The position numbers and the translations under genes were made by a program. Below the pieces are notes generated by a model. The model had not been told where the DNA came from. It did not search any database and worked only from the letters and a program-made list of their open reading frames with translations. Below, piece by piece: positions 1 to 9,000 of a DNA stretch of 22,393 bases. Every line of letters starts with the position of its first letter. The stretch's first letter is position 1. Origin of the DNA: an uncultured Clostridia bacterium (lineage in GTDB: Bacteria > Bacillota > Clostridia > Oscillospirales > Ruminococcaceae); assembly GCA_947628385.1 (NCBI GenBank), contig CANQZS010000004.1, positions 1 through 22,393 on the forward strand, read 5' to 3'.

Positions 1-2061
1 GGACAGATTACAGTTCCCCCGCTGAACGAGGATAAGACAGATGATAAGGGCGACGGTGATATTACCGATAAGGATAAGGAAGACCAGCCTACTGACCCGA
101 CCAACCCCGGACAGCAGTCATCGGTACATGACTATAACGTATCCGTTGAGACGGAAGACGGTCCCGTTAAGGACGCTATTGTATCGGTCGATGATGAGGG
201 TAATGTAAGCGTTACACTGCCTGACGGGACACCGCTTGATACTAATAAGCGCGTTACAGTAACAGTAAAGGACAAAGACGGTAAAAACGTTGAGAACGTA
301 CCGGTAACTGTTACGGATGCCGCAGGTAATACAGCCTCGGATAAGACCGACTCAAAAGGTCAGGCAGAGCTTCCCGTAGGTAATGAGGATAAGACCGATA
401 ATAACGGATACGGCGACGTTGCCGAGAAAGATACCGAGGGTAACGAAACATACTACAACGTAGTTGTTGAAGATACTAAGGGTAAAATCATGGCAGCACA
501 TATTACCTTGAAAGACAAGGCGTTTGCCATTTCTTTACCGGGAACACATAAGCTCGACCAGAACAATCAGACAACGGTTACGCTGACAGATAAGGATAAC
601 AAGCCTGTATCGGGTATAAGCATAACGGTTACAGACTCACAGAACGGTTCTGCTACAGCTACTACCAACTCAAACGGTCAGATTGTTGTACCTAAGAAGA
701 CAACAAGCTCCGGCGGTGGTGGCGGCGGTGGTTCGTCATCCGGTGGCGGTGGCGGCGGTTCCACAGTTTCTTCCGTTAATGTCAAGGTTGTTGACAAAGA
801 CGGTAAGACAGTATCGCCTACAAAGTCTGTTCAGGGGGATAATATAACTCTTACACTGCCTAAGGCAAAGAGCCTTGACGGTACAGATTATTATACAATC
901 ACCGTTACTGACAGAAACGGCAAAGGATTGTCCGGTTATACTGTTGTCCTGAAGGATGCAAATAAGAATGAAGTACAGGGCAAGACGGATAATAACGGCG
1001 AGGTAGTGCTTCCGTTACAGACACATAAGGCATATATTTACGGCTACGATGACGGCGAATTTAAGCCGGAAGGTAACATGACACGTGCTGAGGTTGTTGC
1101 GATATTCGCAAGGCTTATTTCAGAGCGTAAGAATGAGACCGTTCCGTCTACCAAGAGTACGTTTAAGGACGTAAATAAAGAGTTCTGGTACAGCAGTCCT
1201 ATCGCTTATCTTTCTAAGTATGATATTGTAACGGGTTATTCAGACGGCACATTCAAGCCGGAAGAACCCATTACAAGAGCAGAGTTTGTCGCTATGGCAA
1301 ACAATTTCTACACAATGTTTGATAAGAGCGTTAAGACGGGTACAAACAGCTTTACAGACGTAAAGAATACGCATTGGGCGTATAAGTATATCACAACGGC
1401 TGCGGCTATGGACTGGATTGCGGGATATTCCGATAAGACGTTCAGACCGGACGCAAACATCAAGCGCGCTGAAGTGGTAGCTATCGTAAACCGTATGACA
1501 GGCAGAGTCGCTGACAGAGATTACGTTAATGCTCACATGAAGTCGCTCAATCCGTTTACGGATAGCTTCTTGAATGACAGCGTATATTGGGCGTTTTACG
1601 ACGTTATGGAAGCGGCAAACGACCATGATGTTGCCATTGTAAAGAGTGAGGAAACATGGCTTAACGACAACGAGGCAGCATCTAATACGGAAGATGCCGA
1701 CGAAGATAAAGACACCGAAGAAACCGAAGAAAAGGCAGAGGCAAAAGACCAAACCAATTCAAAGGGTGTCGCTACGGTAGCTCTTTATGACAGCTCGGGC
1801 ACAGAAACCAAGTATTATTCGGTAACTGTTGAGGACTCCAAGGGTGTAATTAAGGACGCAGATGTAGAGTTGTCAAACACGGCTGTGACGGTTACTCTGC
1901 CAAGTGAATATACGTCGTTCGTATCATCAAACAAGGTTAAAGTAACCGTAAAAGATAAGAACGACAAGATTGCGACGTACGTACAAGTGAAGATTGTAAA
2001 CAGCAAGAATGGTTCTGTTATAAAGAGAACCAATAGCAGCGGTTACGTAACTGCGCCGTAA
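1..2061 (+). CDS. SLH-domain surface protein, 5'-truncated by the window edge
   Basis: The frame is open from base 1 to the TAA at 2059-2061, so the ATG at 490 is an internal Met. At least 686 residues are present and the signal peptide lies upstream of the window. N-terminal repeats of about 90 residues (roughly 43-240) follow the pattern YNVxVED...DAxV...VxLPxG...TVTVxDK...VTD...G, an Ig-like or carboxypeptidase-regulatory-like beta fold. A Gly/Ser linker follows (about 236-256), then one more repeat, then three SLH motifs (starting near 344, 410 and 470) with GY[D/S]DGxFKPE...TRAE signatures. SLH domains bind pyruvylated secondary cell-wall polymer and anchor proteins at the surface. Unusually, an acidic linker (about 558-590) and a last beta repeat follow the SLH block, so the anchor is internal. 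It is a paralogue of the SLH protein at 6044-11146, with the same repeat, linker and SLH order. Function beyond surface display is unknown. Confidence 0.9.
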   Translation, partial: GQITVPPLNEDKTDDKGDGDITDKDKEDQPTDPTNPGQQSSVHDYNVSVETEDGPVKDAIVSVDDEGNVSVTLPDGTPLDTNKRVTVTVKDKDGKNVENVPVTVTDAAGNTASDKTDSKGQAELPVGNEDKTDNNGYGDVAEKDTEGNETYYNVVVEDTKGKIMAAHITLKDKAFAISLPGTHKLDQNNQTTVTLTDKDNKPVSGISITVTDSQNGSATATTNSNGQIVVPKKTTSSGGGGGGGSSSGGGGGGSTVSSVNVKVVDKDGKTVSPTKSVQGDNITLTLPKAKSLDGTDYYTITVTDRNGKGLSGYTVVLKDANKNEVQGKTDNNGEVVLPLQTHKAYIYGYDDGEFKPEGNMTRAEVVAIFARLISERKNETVPSTKSTFKDVNKEFWYSSPIAYLSKYDIVTGYSDGTFKPEEPITRAEFVAMANNFYTMFDKSVKTGTNSFTDVKNTHWAYKYITTAAAMDWIAGYSDKTFRPDANIKRAEVVAIVNRMTGRVADRDYVNAHMKSLNPFTDSFLNDSVYWAFYDVMEAANDHDVAIVKSEETWLNDNEAASNTEDADEDKDTEETEEKAEAKDQTNSKGVATVALYDSSGTETKYYSVTVEDSKGVIKDADVELSNTAVTVTLPSEYTSFVSSNKVKVTVKDKNDKIATYVQVKIVNSKNGSVIKRTNSSGYVTAP

Positions 2062-2077
2062 TAGAGAAACGTGTATA

Positions 2078-2110
2078 CTCCGAGCCGACAGGTTATCTGT
2101 TGGCTCGGAG
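2078..2110 (+). terminator. Terminator-like hairpin after the SLH gene
   Basis: A 13-bp stem (CTCCGAGCCGACA with TGTTGGCTCGGAG, one G-U pair) closes a 7-nt loop, 16 bases after the stop codon. The bases after it are ATATATATGC rather than a T-run, so it is a weak intrinsic terminator or an mRNA 3'-end stabiliser. Confidence 0.6.
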
Positions 2111-2217
2111 ATATATATGCACAAAAATATGGTGTAAAAAAATATAAATTTCATGCACATTGACATCAAAAAAACGTGAAAAAAGTCCTATCTAATTTAT
2201 AGGGGAAGTTATAAGAA

Positions 2218-2324
2218 AAAGCTTGTAGGTTTTTTCGAGCGCCCTGCTTTTGAGAAGTTTTTTTTGCACTCCAAACTGGTTTTCTTCTCTTTCGGTAAGG
2301 CGTTCCAAAAAGCTTATGAGTTTT
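2218..2324 (+). ncRNA. Long-helix RNA segment upstream of the sigma-like gene
   Basis: The 377-base gap 2062-2438 has no credible ORF. Bases 2218-2243 pair with 2299-2324 in a 26-position helix with a single C-C mismatch (2236/2306) and six G-U pairs. The apical part holds a second stem, GAGAAG 2252-2257 with CTTCTC 2284-2289. The wobble pairs argue for an RNA structure rather than a DNA palindrome. Downstream, 2325-2438 contains short hairpins (CTTGT/ACAAG near 2357-2371; GCC/GGC just after) before the AAAGGG ribosome site. A TTGACA at 2160-2165 is the only consensus promoter half seen; no TATAAT lies at normal spacing. It may be the 5' leader of the 2439 operon or an independent RNA. I do not recognise the class. 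Confidence 0.5.
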
Positions 2325-2438
2325 ACATGTAGGGGTGGGACAACCCGAAATGGTGCTTGTATAAAAACAAGAAGCCGTATGGCAGTCCAGTAAGTGCCTT
2401 ATTTATGCACAAATGATTTTTAGAAAGGGAAAAATGTC

Positions 2439-4502
2439 ATGGAAAAGATAGCAGACGCTTTAACGTTAAAGTCAGGTACAAATCTTGGACAGGAAGAGGA
2501 TAAATCCCTTGACGCATTTTCTATGCAGATAAAGAATACACACAATATTGCGGCTGAGAATAATACAAGGTGGGCGCAAATAGCAGAAGAAAAGGGTATA
2601 GTCCAGAAGGAAGCAAGAGATATAGAGAGAAATGACCTATTATTACAGTATAAAAAGACCGGAGATACTGAGATTAGAAATGAGTTGATACGTCAGCTTA
2701 TGCCTTTGGTGATGCATATTGTAAAAAAATATGACTATGTTAATCAGTTAGGCATTGATGTTATGGATATTGTGCAGGAAGGCTGTATGGCTTTATTTAA
2801 TGGTATAGATGATTTTATAGCAAATAAGGATACAGATTTCACAGGGTTCGGCGGCTATTTAGGTCAGTGTATAGAGCATAAAATATTGGAATATATGTAT
2901 ACCAAAAAGGGTTCGCCGGTTTGGGAGGCAAATCATGCCACCTTGAAATACTATAAGCATAGGTATAACAAAATGAATTTGGAGTATAAGACCAAGTATG
3001 GCGTAGAAATACCGTTAGAAAAAGCCGCTGAAAAGTTAAAGATAACTGTATCAAGGTTGAGTTCAGTTTTGAGCAAAGATACAAGTGCTGTGCAATCTCT
3101 TGATGCTGCTCTTAAAACAAGATTGGACGATGGCGATTTGTCTTTAGGAGACGTTATTCCTGACAGTAAAACAGAGAATGTTATGAATAGCGTATTAGAT
3201 AATATATACTCAGAGGAATTTATGCAGTCTCTTAAAGCAAATTTGGCAGAGGACGATTATCAGTTTTTGGTAATGAGGTATGGTTTGGATGGTTCGGCAC
3301 CTAAAAACTTTCCTGAATGTGAAAAAGTGTTAGGTGTAGAACGTAGAGTATTATGGCAGAGAGAGCAAAATATATTTAACTATTTACGAAAGTTAGTATC
3401 AATGCGTGAATTTGCAAGAGGTATTGGACTTGAATGTAATGATGAGGGCGTAGAAGTAATAGAAGAAAGCAGTCAAGAAGCAAATGAGAATATTAAAGAC
3501 AATAGAGGGGTTCTAAAAATTGTCGGTAGAAAACGCAATAAAAAGGCTTGTGAAGACCATAAAGGTAACATGTATACGTCAATAACTGAAATGTGTAATG
3601 CTTATGGCATAAGTACAGATACATTTAAGCAGAGAATAAGGGAAGGTTGGAGTCTGAAAGATGCATTGACTACGGAGGTAAGGTCTGCACTTGTTGCGGT
3701 TGAAGACCATAAGGGTAATAAATATGAGTCAAAAACAGCTATGTGTAAAGCGTATGGTATTGACATACGTATTTTCCATGCAAGAATAGACAGTGGTTGG
3801 ACTTTAGAAAAGGCTTTAACTACTGCTGCGCAGAGTGCAGCCAAGAGAGCAACAGACCATTTAGGAAATGAATACATTTCAAAGACGGATATGTATAAGG
3901 CTTGGGGTGTTTCTGACAGTGAAGTAAGAAAGAGGCTTAATCGTGGTTGGACATTGGAACGTGCTTTGACAACAGGCGGATATGACAAACCTCTGGAGGA
4001 AATGTTCTTGGTTAATAAACAAGCTCAAAAAAAGAAGAAACCAACGAAGGAAGAAAATTTTGTTACAGACCATTTGGGTAACAAATATTCCTCGCAAAAT
4101 GAAATGTGTAGAGCGTATGGTATCAATCCTTCAACATTTCGAGCAAGAATAAAAAAGGGTTTTAGTATAGAAAAAGCACTTACATCAGAGGCAGAAGTGC
4201 AAGGTCAAGCAGTGGTAGACCATTTAGGAAATGAGTACCCCTCAACGAAAGCAATGGTTAAGGCTTGGGGGGTGAATGAAACTACATTTGCTTGTAGGAT
4301 AAAAACCGGAAAGAGCATAGAAGAAGCATTAACGGCAAAGACGCAGCATGAGAAAAAAGGAGTAGCCACGAAAGACCATTTAGGGAAAGAGTATTCATCG
4401 TTCAGTACAATGTGTAAGGAGTACGGTCTAAAAAAAGACACAGTGAGGAAAAGAATAAAACATGGTTGGACGTTAGAAAAGGCATTAACCACGATGGTTT
4501 AA
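2439..4502 (+). CDS. Sigma-70-like factor fused to six tandem HTH-like repeats
   Basis: This 687-residue protein starts at the ATG after GAAAGGG. Residues about 65-155 look like sigma region 2: a helical segment with LMPLVMHIVKKY, then DIVQEGCMALFNGIDDF near residue 110, the core-RNA-polymerase and -10-binding region. Residues about 160-245 resemble region 3, and about 265-325 a region 4 helix-turn-helix. The C-terminal half carries six repeats starting at Asp 373, 423, 473, 544, 594 and 646. Their consensus is DHLGNEYxSxxxMCKAYGI followed by xxxTFxxRIKxGWTLEKALT. They resemble the small HTH repeats of the IENR1/NUMOD type and could read DNA in a modular way (inference). It heads a run with the dockerin and SLH genes (31- and 19-bp gaps), so it may control surface-protein expression. 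Typical sigma factors lack such a tail. An HTH regulator that has lost sigma activity is an alternative. Confidence 0.75.
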   Translation: MEKIADALTLKSGTNLGQEEDKSLDAFSMQIKNTHNIAAENNTRWAQIAEEKGIVQKEARDIERNDLLLQYKKTGDTEIRNELIRQLMPLVMHIVKKYDYVNQLGIDVMDIVQEGCMALFNGIDDFIANKDTDFTGFGGYLGQCIEHKILEYMYTKKGSPVWEANHATLKYYKHRYNKMNLEYKTKYGVEIPLEKAAEKLKITVSRLSSVLSKDTSAVQSLDAALKTRLDDGDLSLGDVIPDSKTENVMNSVLDNIYSEEFMQSLKANLAEDDYQFLVMRYGLDGSAPKNFPECEKVLGVERRVLWQREQNIFNYLRKLVSMREFARGIGLECNDEGVEVIEESSQEANENIKDNRGVLKIVGRKRNKKACEDHKGNMYTSITEMCNAYGISTDTFKQRIREGWSLKDALTTEVRSALVAVEDHKGNKYESKTAMCKAYGIDIRIFHARIDSGWTLEKALTTAAQSAAKRATDHLGNEYISKTDMYKAWGVSDSEVRKRLNRGWTLERALTTGGYDKPLEEMFLVNKQAQKKKKPTKEENFVTDHLGNKYSSQNEMCRAYGINPSTFRARIKKGFSIEKALTSEAEVQGQAVVDHLGNEYPSTKAMVKAWGVNETTFACRIKTGKSIEEALTAKTQHEKKGVATKDHLGKEYSSFSTMCKEYGLKKDTVRKRIKHGWTLEKALTTMV
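3555..4499 (+). repeat. Six in-frame repeats encoding DHxGN...MCKAYGI...ALT units
   Basis: Units begin at 3555, 3705, 3855, 4068, 4218 and 4374, a period of 150 nt broken by one 213-nt interval (Lys-rich insert after unit 3) and one 156-nt interval. Recurring nucleotide blocks include GACCATTTAGG and ATGTGTAAAGCGTATGG, but the units differ widely at third codon positions, so the expansion is not recent. Confidence 0.85.
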
Positions 4503-4533
4503 TAAAAGAAGGTTGTAGGGAAGGTGATAAAAA

Positions 4534-6024
4534 ATGCAGAAAATAAAAAGTAAACTTATTTTGCTCTTATTGCTCAATTTTTTAGTGGTTTTACTATTTA
4601 ATCAAGTAGTATTAGCTAAACCTGAGAATATAGAGCCTACTATTAACTCAAAAATAGAGTTAGAGGGTTTCAGGCTGCAATATACCGAAAAGGGAGAGTT
4701 GCAGGCATTGGTTGATGTAACCTTATATGATATAAACGCGACGGGTGTTGAATTTAATTTGGTGTATGATAATACATACATCGAACCGTCGTCGTATGAT
4801 ACCAACGAGCCTACAACAGATATAAAGCAATTCTTTTTCCCGAATCCGACCGTGTTCCCGGAAGCACCGAGCGAAGGGGCGTACGGTCCTAAATTCAGAG
4901 GATGGCTTAATTACGGATTCTCTGAAATAAAAGATAAGCAGATATTCATGACGCTTATACCGGATTCAAACGCACCGGAAAAGAATTATGTAGGCACATG
5001 TGAGGTAAGTATGCCTGAGCCTAAAATCTTAAAAACACTAAAAACATCAGGGCGTAGTGCAATGGTAGGCACTATGTCTTTTCGCGTTGTTAATGAAGAA
5101 GCTCTCGCAGCCTTAAAGCCGGAACAGGTGACAGAAATCCTAAAGGTTTCAAGCACCGGTCAAAACGCCGTAATTATATACGCAGACAAAGATAAAATAG
5201 AACGGTTTAAGGATATAAGCATCCCTATAACGCTTCAGTATACGCCTATAGAAAAGCCTGAGACCGTTATATACCTCACGGGCAAGATTCGCTCACTGCT
5301 TCCCACCACGGAGACGGTAATTGACGTTTATAGGTATGACGCTGACGGTAATCAGGTTGACAAGGGACCGGTTAAGTCGTTCGCATCACTTACCCGTACA
5401 GAAGACGGTATTGAAGAAATAAACGGTACATCGTGGGTTGCTATCGGGCAGTTAAACGGTATGCCGTTCACAGAATGGGATTTCAAGATACCTATAAGCT
5501 TAACCGCCGACGATAAGTATACATATAAGATGGATATTCGTAAGGTATCACATCAGCGCAAAGAAAATATAACAATCAATTTTGATGATGTTCAGACAAC
5601 TCCTGACGGAAGCGAGAAATACGTACAAATCAACAATTCGTATACTTCATTCATCCCGTTATTCTATGGAGATTTTAACGATGATGGGTATGTCAATGAT
5701 GTAGACCGCGCGTATTTCGTTCATTTGTATAACAAGAGCGGCAGTGATAAAAATAAACAGATAACGTTTATAAACCCTGACGAGAGTAAAAATACCGCAT
5801 CAGTTATAGATATGTACGACTTTAATTGTAGCGGAATAGTAGACAGCAGCGATATGAATGTAATGATGTATGCTATAGGCGCATATTTACAGCCACAAAC
5901 ATATTGGGCGAAATCATGGACAAAAGCATATCAGAAATACGATGAAAAAACAATAGAAAACACTGATATATCACGTTTCGTCTCTACAAATCCGGCTCAC
6001 CGTGTTGAACATATATATCAATAA
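4534..6024 (+). CDS. Secreted cohesin-like and dockerin-containing protein
   Basis: The 496-residue protein begins after GGGAAGGTGAT and has a clear signal peptide (residues 1-28, hydrophobic LLLLLNFLVVLLF core, likely cut after VVLA). Residues about 40-235 form a beta-rich module with a VDVTLYDINATGVEFNLVYD-type start resembling cohesin or related dockerin-binding folds; this assignment is tentative. A second beta module covers about 240-375. Residues 379-448 hold two EF-hand-like calcium loops, GDFNDDGYVNDVDRAYF and DFNCSGIVDSSDMNV, the two halves of a type I-like dockerin. Dockerins bind cohesins to build cellulosomes and other extracellular assemblies. No catalytic domain is visible, so the role is probably structural. 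It is cotranscribed (inference) with the sigma-like gene upstream and the SLH gene downstream. Confidence 0.75.
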   Translation: MQKIKSKLILLLLLNFLVVLLFNQVVLAKPENIEPTINSKIELEGFRLQYTEKGELQALVDVTLYDINATGVEFNLVYDNTYIEPSSYDTNEPTTDIKQFFFPNPTVFPEAPSEGAYGPKFRGWLNYGFSEIKDKQIFMTLIPDSNAPEKNYVGTCEVSMPEPKILKTLKTSGRSAMVGTMSFRVVNEEALAALKPEQVTEILKVSSTGQNAVIIYADKDKIERFKDISIPITLQYTPIEKPETVIYLTGKIRSLLPTTETVIDVYRYDADGNQVDKGPVKSFASLTRTEDGIEEINGTSWVAIGQLNGMPFTEWDFKIPISLTADDKYTYKMDIRKVSHQRKENITINFDDVQTTPDGSEKYVQINNSYTSFIPLFYGDFNDDGYVNDVDRAYFVHLYNKSGSDKNKQITFINPDESKNTASVIDMYDFNCSGIVDSSDMNVMMYAIGAYLQPQTYWAKSWTKAYQKYDEKTIENTDISRFVSTNPAHRVEHIYQ

Positions 6025-6043
6025 TACAGGAGGAATAAAAACC

Positions 6044-9000
6044 ATGAAAAACAAACATAGAATAAGGCTTGTAGCAATAAGCGTCATATCGAGTATATTG
6101 TTATCCATGTTCAATTTCGCTGTTTTTGCGGAAGAAACCATGTCCCCGTTAATAGAGGCGAACGGACTGGTAGCAAAACAGTATGACGATATAAGCATAG
6201 ACGAGTATGACCTTGAAGATGAAGCGGACGGTCAATTTGATTTCAAAACAGACGACGGCTCTACTGCGGGTATGGCTCAGTACCAACTGCAGGTGGGAGC
6301 AGACATTCGGTTCATAACTGGTGCGTATTCAAATGCTTCAGCACCTGAAAATATATGTGAGATGATTTTATATAATGTCGCAGACTGCTCACAGGAAACG
6401 GACGACAGTCATATTGTAAAAACATACTTCTCCAACACTGAGGGATGGGGTTCATTGAAAACGGAAGATTTCCCCGCAGAAGGTATGTATAGCATAAAAT
6501 TGATACGCCCGGGGCATATAACAGAATATATAACGAACATCGCTGTATATCATTCATATGGTGCTACATTATATTATTTGGATAATCTTTATGGCATATT
6601 TGGTAATTGTGTAGAAGTCGGAGAAAGCAAAGATATAATAGACGAAACTGATATGGATGTATATATTGCTCTAAGAGATGTAGTACAAGGGAGAGAGGAC
6701 ACAATAACCACAACATATGATTCTCTTTATGGCGATGATTATGAAAAATATCTTGCAGTTTTTGAAAAGATGGAAACGGTACCGAGTTTGCCGTGGAGCG
6801 TAGAAACAGCCGAAAACAGAGATGAAATAAGTCAAAGCAGTACCATATCAAAAAATAGAGCATCGTTAATGATTGACATCGACAGGAATGGTATAATAAA
6901 TTACAAAGATAATTTATTGATGTCAACCCACGATGGCATTACTTCACGACTCTTGGATGCCGAGAAAGAATACATTAAGAAGATTTATGTAACAGGGCTG
7001 GAAGACAGGATGTATACCGGTTCTGATATAACGCCAGAGTTATATATAACGTATAATAACCGCGCTTTGGAGAAGGACAAAGATTACACGGTAGAATATT
7101 CAGATAACCGTGAGATAGGAAAAGCAACGGCGACTATAAAGCGAGCAAACGATGATATAAAAATCCCCGACTCGTTCGATGTGCATTTCAATATAGTCGA
7201 TAAAATCGTTCAAACAGTGCATTTCAAGCCTATCGCAGACCGTGAATATACCGGCGAACCGCAGACACCGGAGCCGAAAGTTACACTGGACGGGACACTG
7301 CTTACAAAAGACGATGGTTATACATTGTCATATCAGGACAATGTTAATGTAGGCAGAGCAACGTTAGGCATACAGCTTTTGGGAAGTAACAGCGGGTACA
7401 TAACGACATACTTTAATATTATACCGCGCTCTTTAACTGACGCAGATATAGCATCAGGGCAGGTGACGGTAGAAGATATTGAAGACCAACAGTATACCGG
7501 AGAACCAATAACCCCGGAGCCGACCGTAACATGGAACGGAAACACACTGAAAAAGGGCATAGACTTCGATTATCAATACGAAAACAACACTGATGTGGGT
7601 GAGGCTCTTGTAAAGGTCGTATTGAAAGGCAACTATACCGGTACGTTGAATAAGAACTTCAATATCGTACCCGATGGGGGACACGGAAGCATAACTGTTG
7701 ATGCGATACCCGACCAAACATACACCGGTGAGCCTATAACACCGGCTTTGAATGTGAAATATAACGGTCAGGTATTAAGGAAGGATACAGATTATACCGC
7801 TGATTATTCCAATAATATTGACGTTGGTATTGCTACTGTGGATATAACTTTAATCGGTAATCATACCGGTAAGGCAAAGGCGACTTTTAATATCCGCCCG
7901 AAGAAGCTGACACAAGCTGATGTGGAGATTGAGCCTATACCCAATCAGACGTATACCGGCTTAGAAATAACGCCAAAGCTTGATATTACATATCAGGGAG
8001 CGGCTATGCAAGCCAAGAAAGATTACACAGCCGTTTACAGCAATAACGTAAATGTCGGCACAGCAAAGGTATTGATTACTTTTACCGGTAATTATACGGG
8101 AACGGCTCAGACTACCTTTGAAATAGTACCATGTCCTTTAACAAATGATGATGTTACTATCTCTCCCGTACCAAATCAGCTATATACAGGGCAGCCGATT
8201 GAACCCAAACCGACCATAAAACATCTGTTAAAGACGTTGCTCATAAACAGCGATTACACGTTAAGCTATGATAATAACATCGACGTCGGTACAGCTACCA
8301 TATACGCCGACTTGCAGGGTAATTATACAGGACAGTTAAGCGTTGATTTTAATATCGTCGAATACCTTGACGTTACGGATGAAAATGGTGAGGTTGTTGT
8401 AGACGGAAACGGACGCAGACTTCGCATTATCGTAGAAAACGAAGACGGTCCTATCGCAAATGCCGGTGTGTATGTCGATGAAGATGAGAACATCAGTATA
8501 GGACTGCCTGACGGATATTATATTGATGTGCATAACAGGACTACAATAACTGTTCTGGACGACGATACGGAAGAACCTATACCGGAACTTAACGTTGCGG
8601 TAAGCGACACTGAGGGCGCTCACAGAGACGGTATAACTGATGATGAAGGACAGGTCGTTGTTCCGCCTTTGAATGAGGGTAAGACCGATAATCACGGTGA
8701 GGCAGATATATATAACCGTGATAACGGTTTGATAGTACGTGTATCTGATGAAACGGGATATATAGTAGATGCCGATGTTGTTTTAGACACATCAATGGGG
8801 AGTATATCCGTCATTCTTCCCGATGGCACTGAGCTTAACCCCGAGAACCGTATTATCGTGGAAGTCACCGATACAGAAGGCATACCTTGTCCGTCCATTC
8901 TTATATATATTCAGGACAGATACGGCAAGTCCGATAACGGCGTTACCGATGAAGAAGGTAAGGCATATTTCCCCGACAAGGATATGGATATAACCGACGA

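Noticed and set aside
490..492. ATG as start of the first SLH protein
   Set aside because: The same frame is open back to base 1 and encodes the same type of repeats; no ribosome site precedes 490.
2160..2198. Housekeeping promoter from TTGACA at 2160
   Set aside because: No TATAAT-like box at 16-18 bp; the nearest candidates are 20 bp or more away.
6002..6043. GTG at 6002 as start of the giant SLH protein
   Set aside because: It overlaps the previous gene and precedes the signal peptide; the ATG at 6044 has AGGAGG at the right distance.
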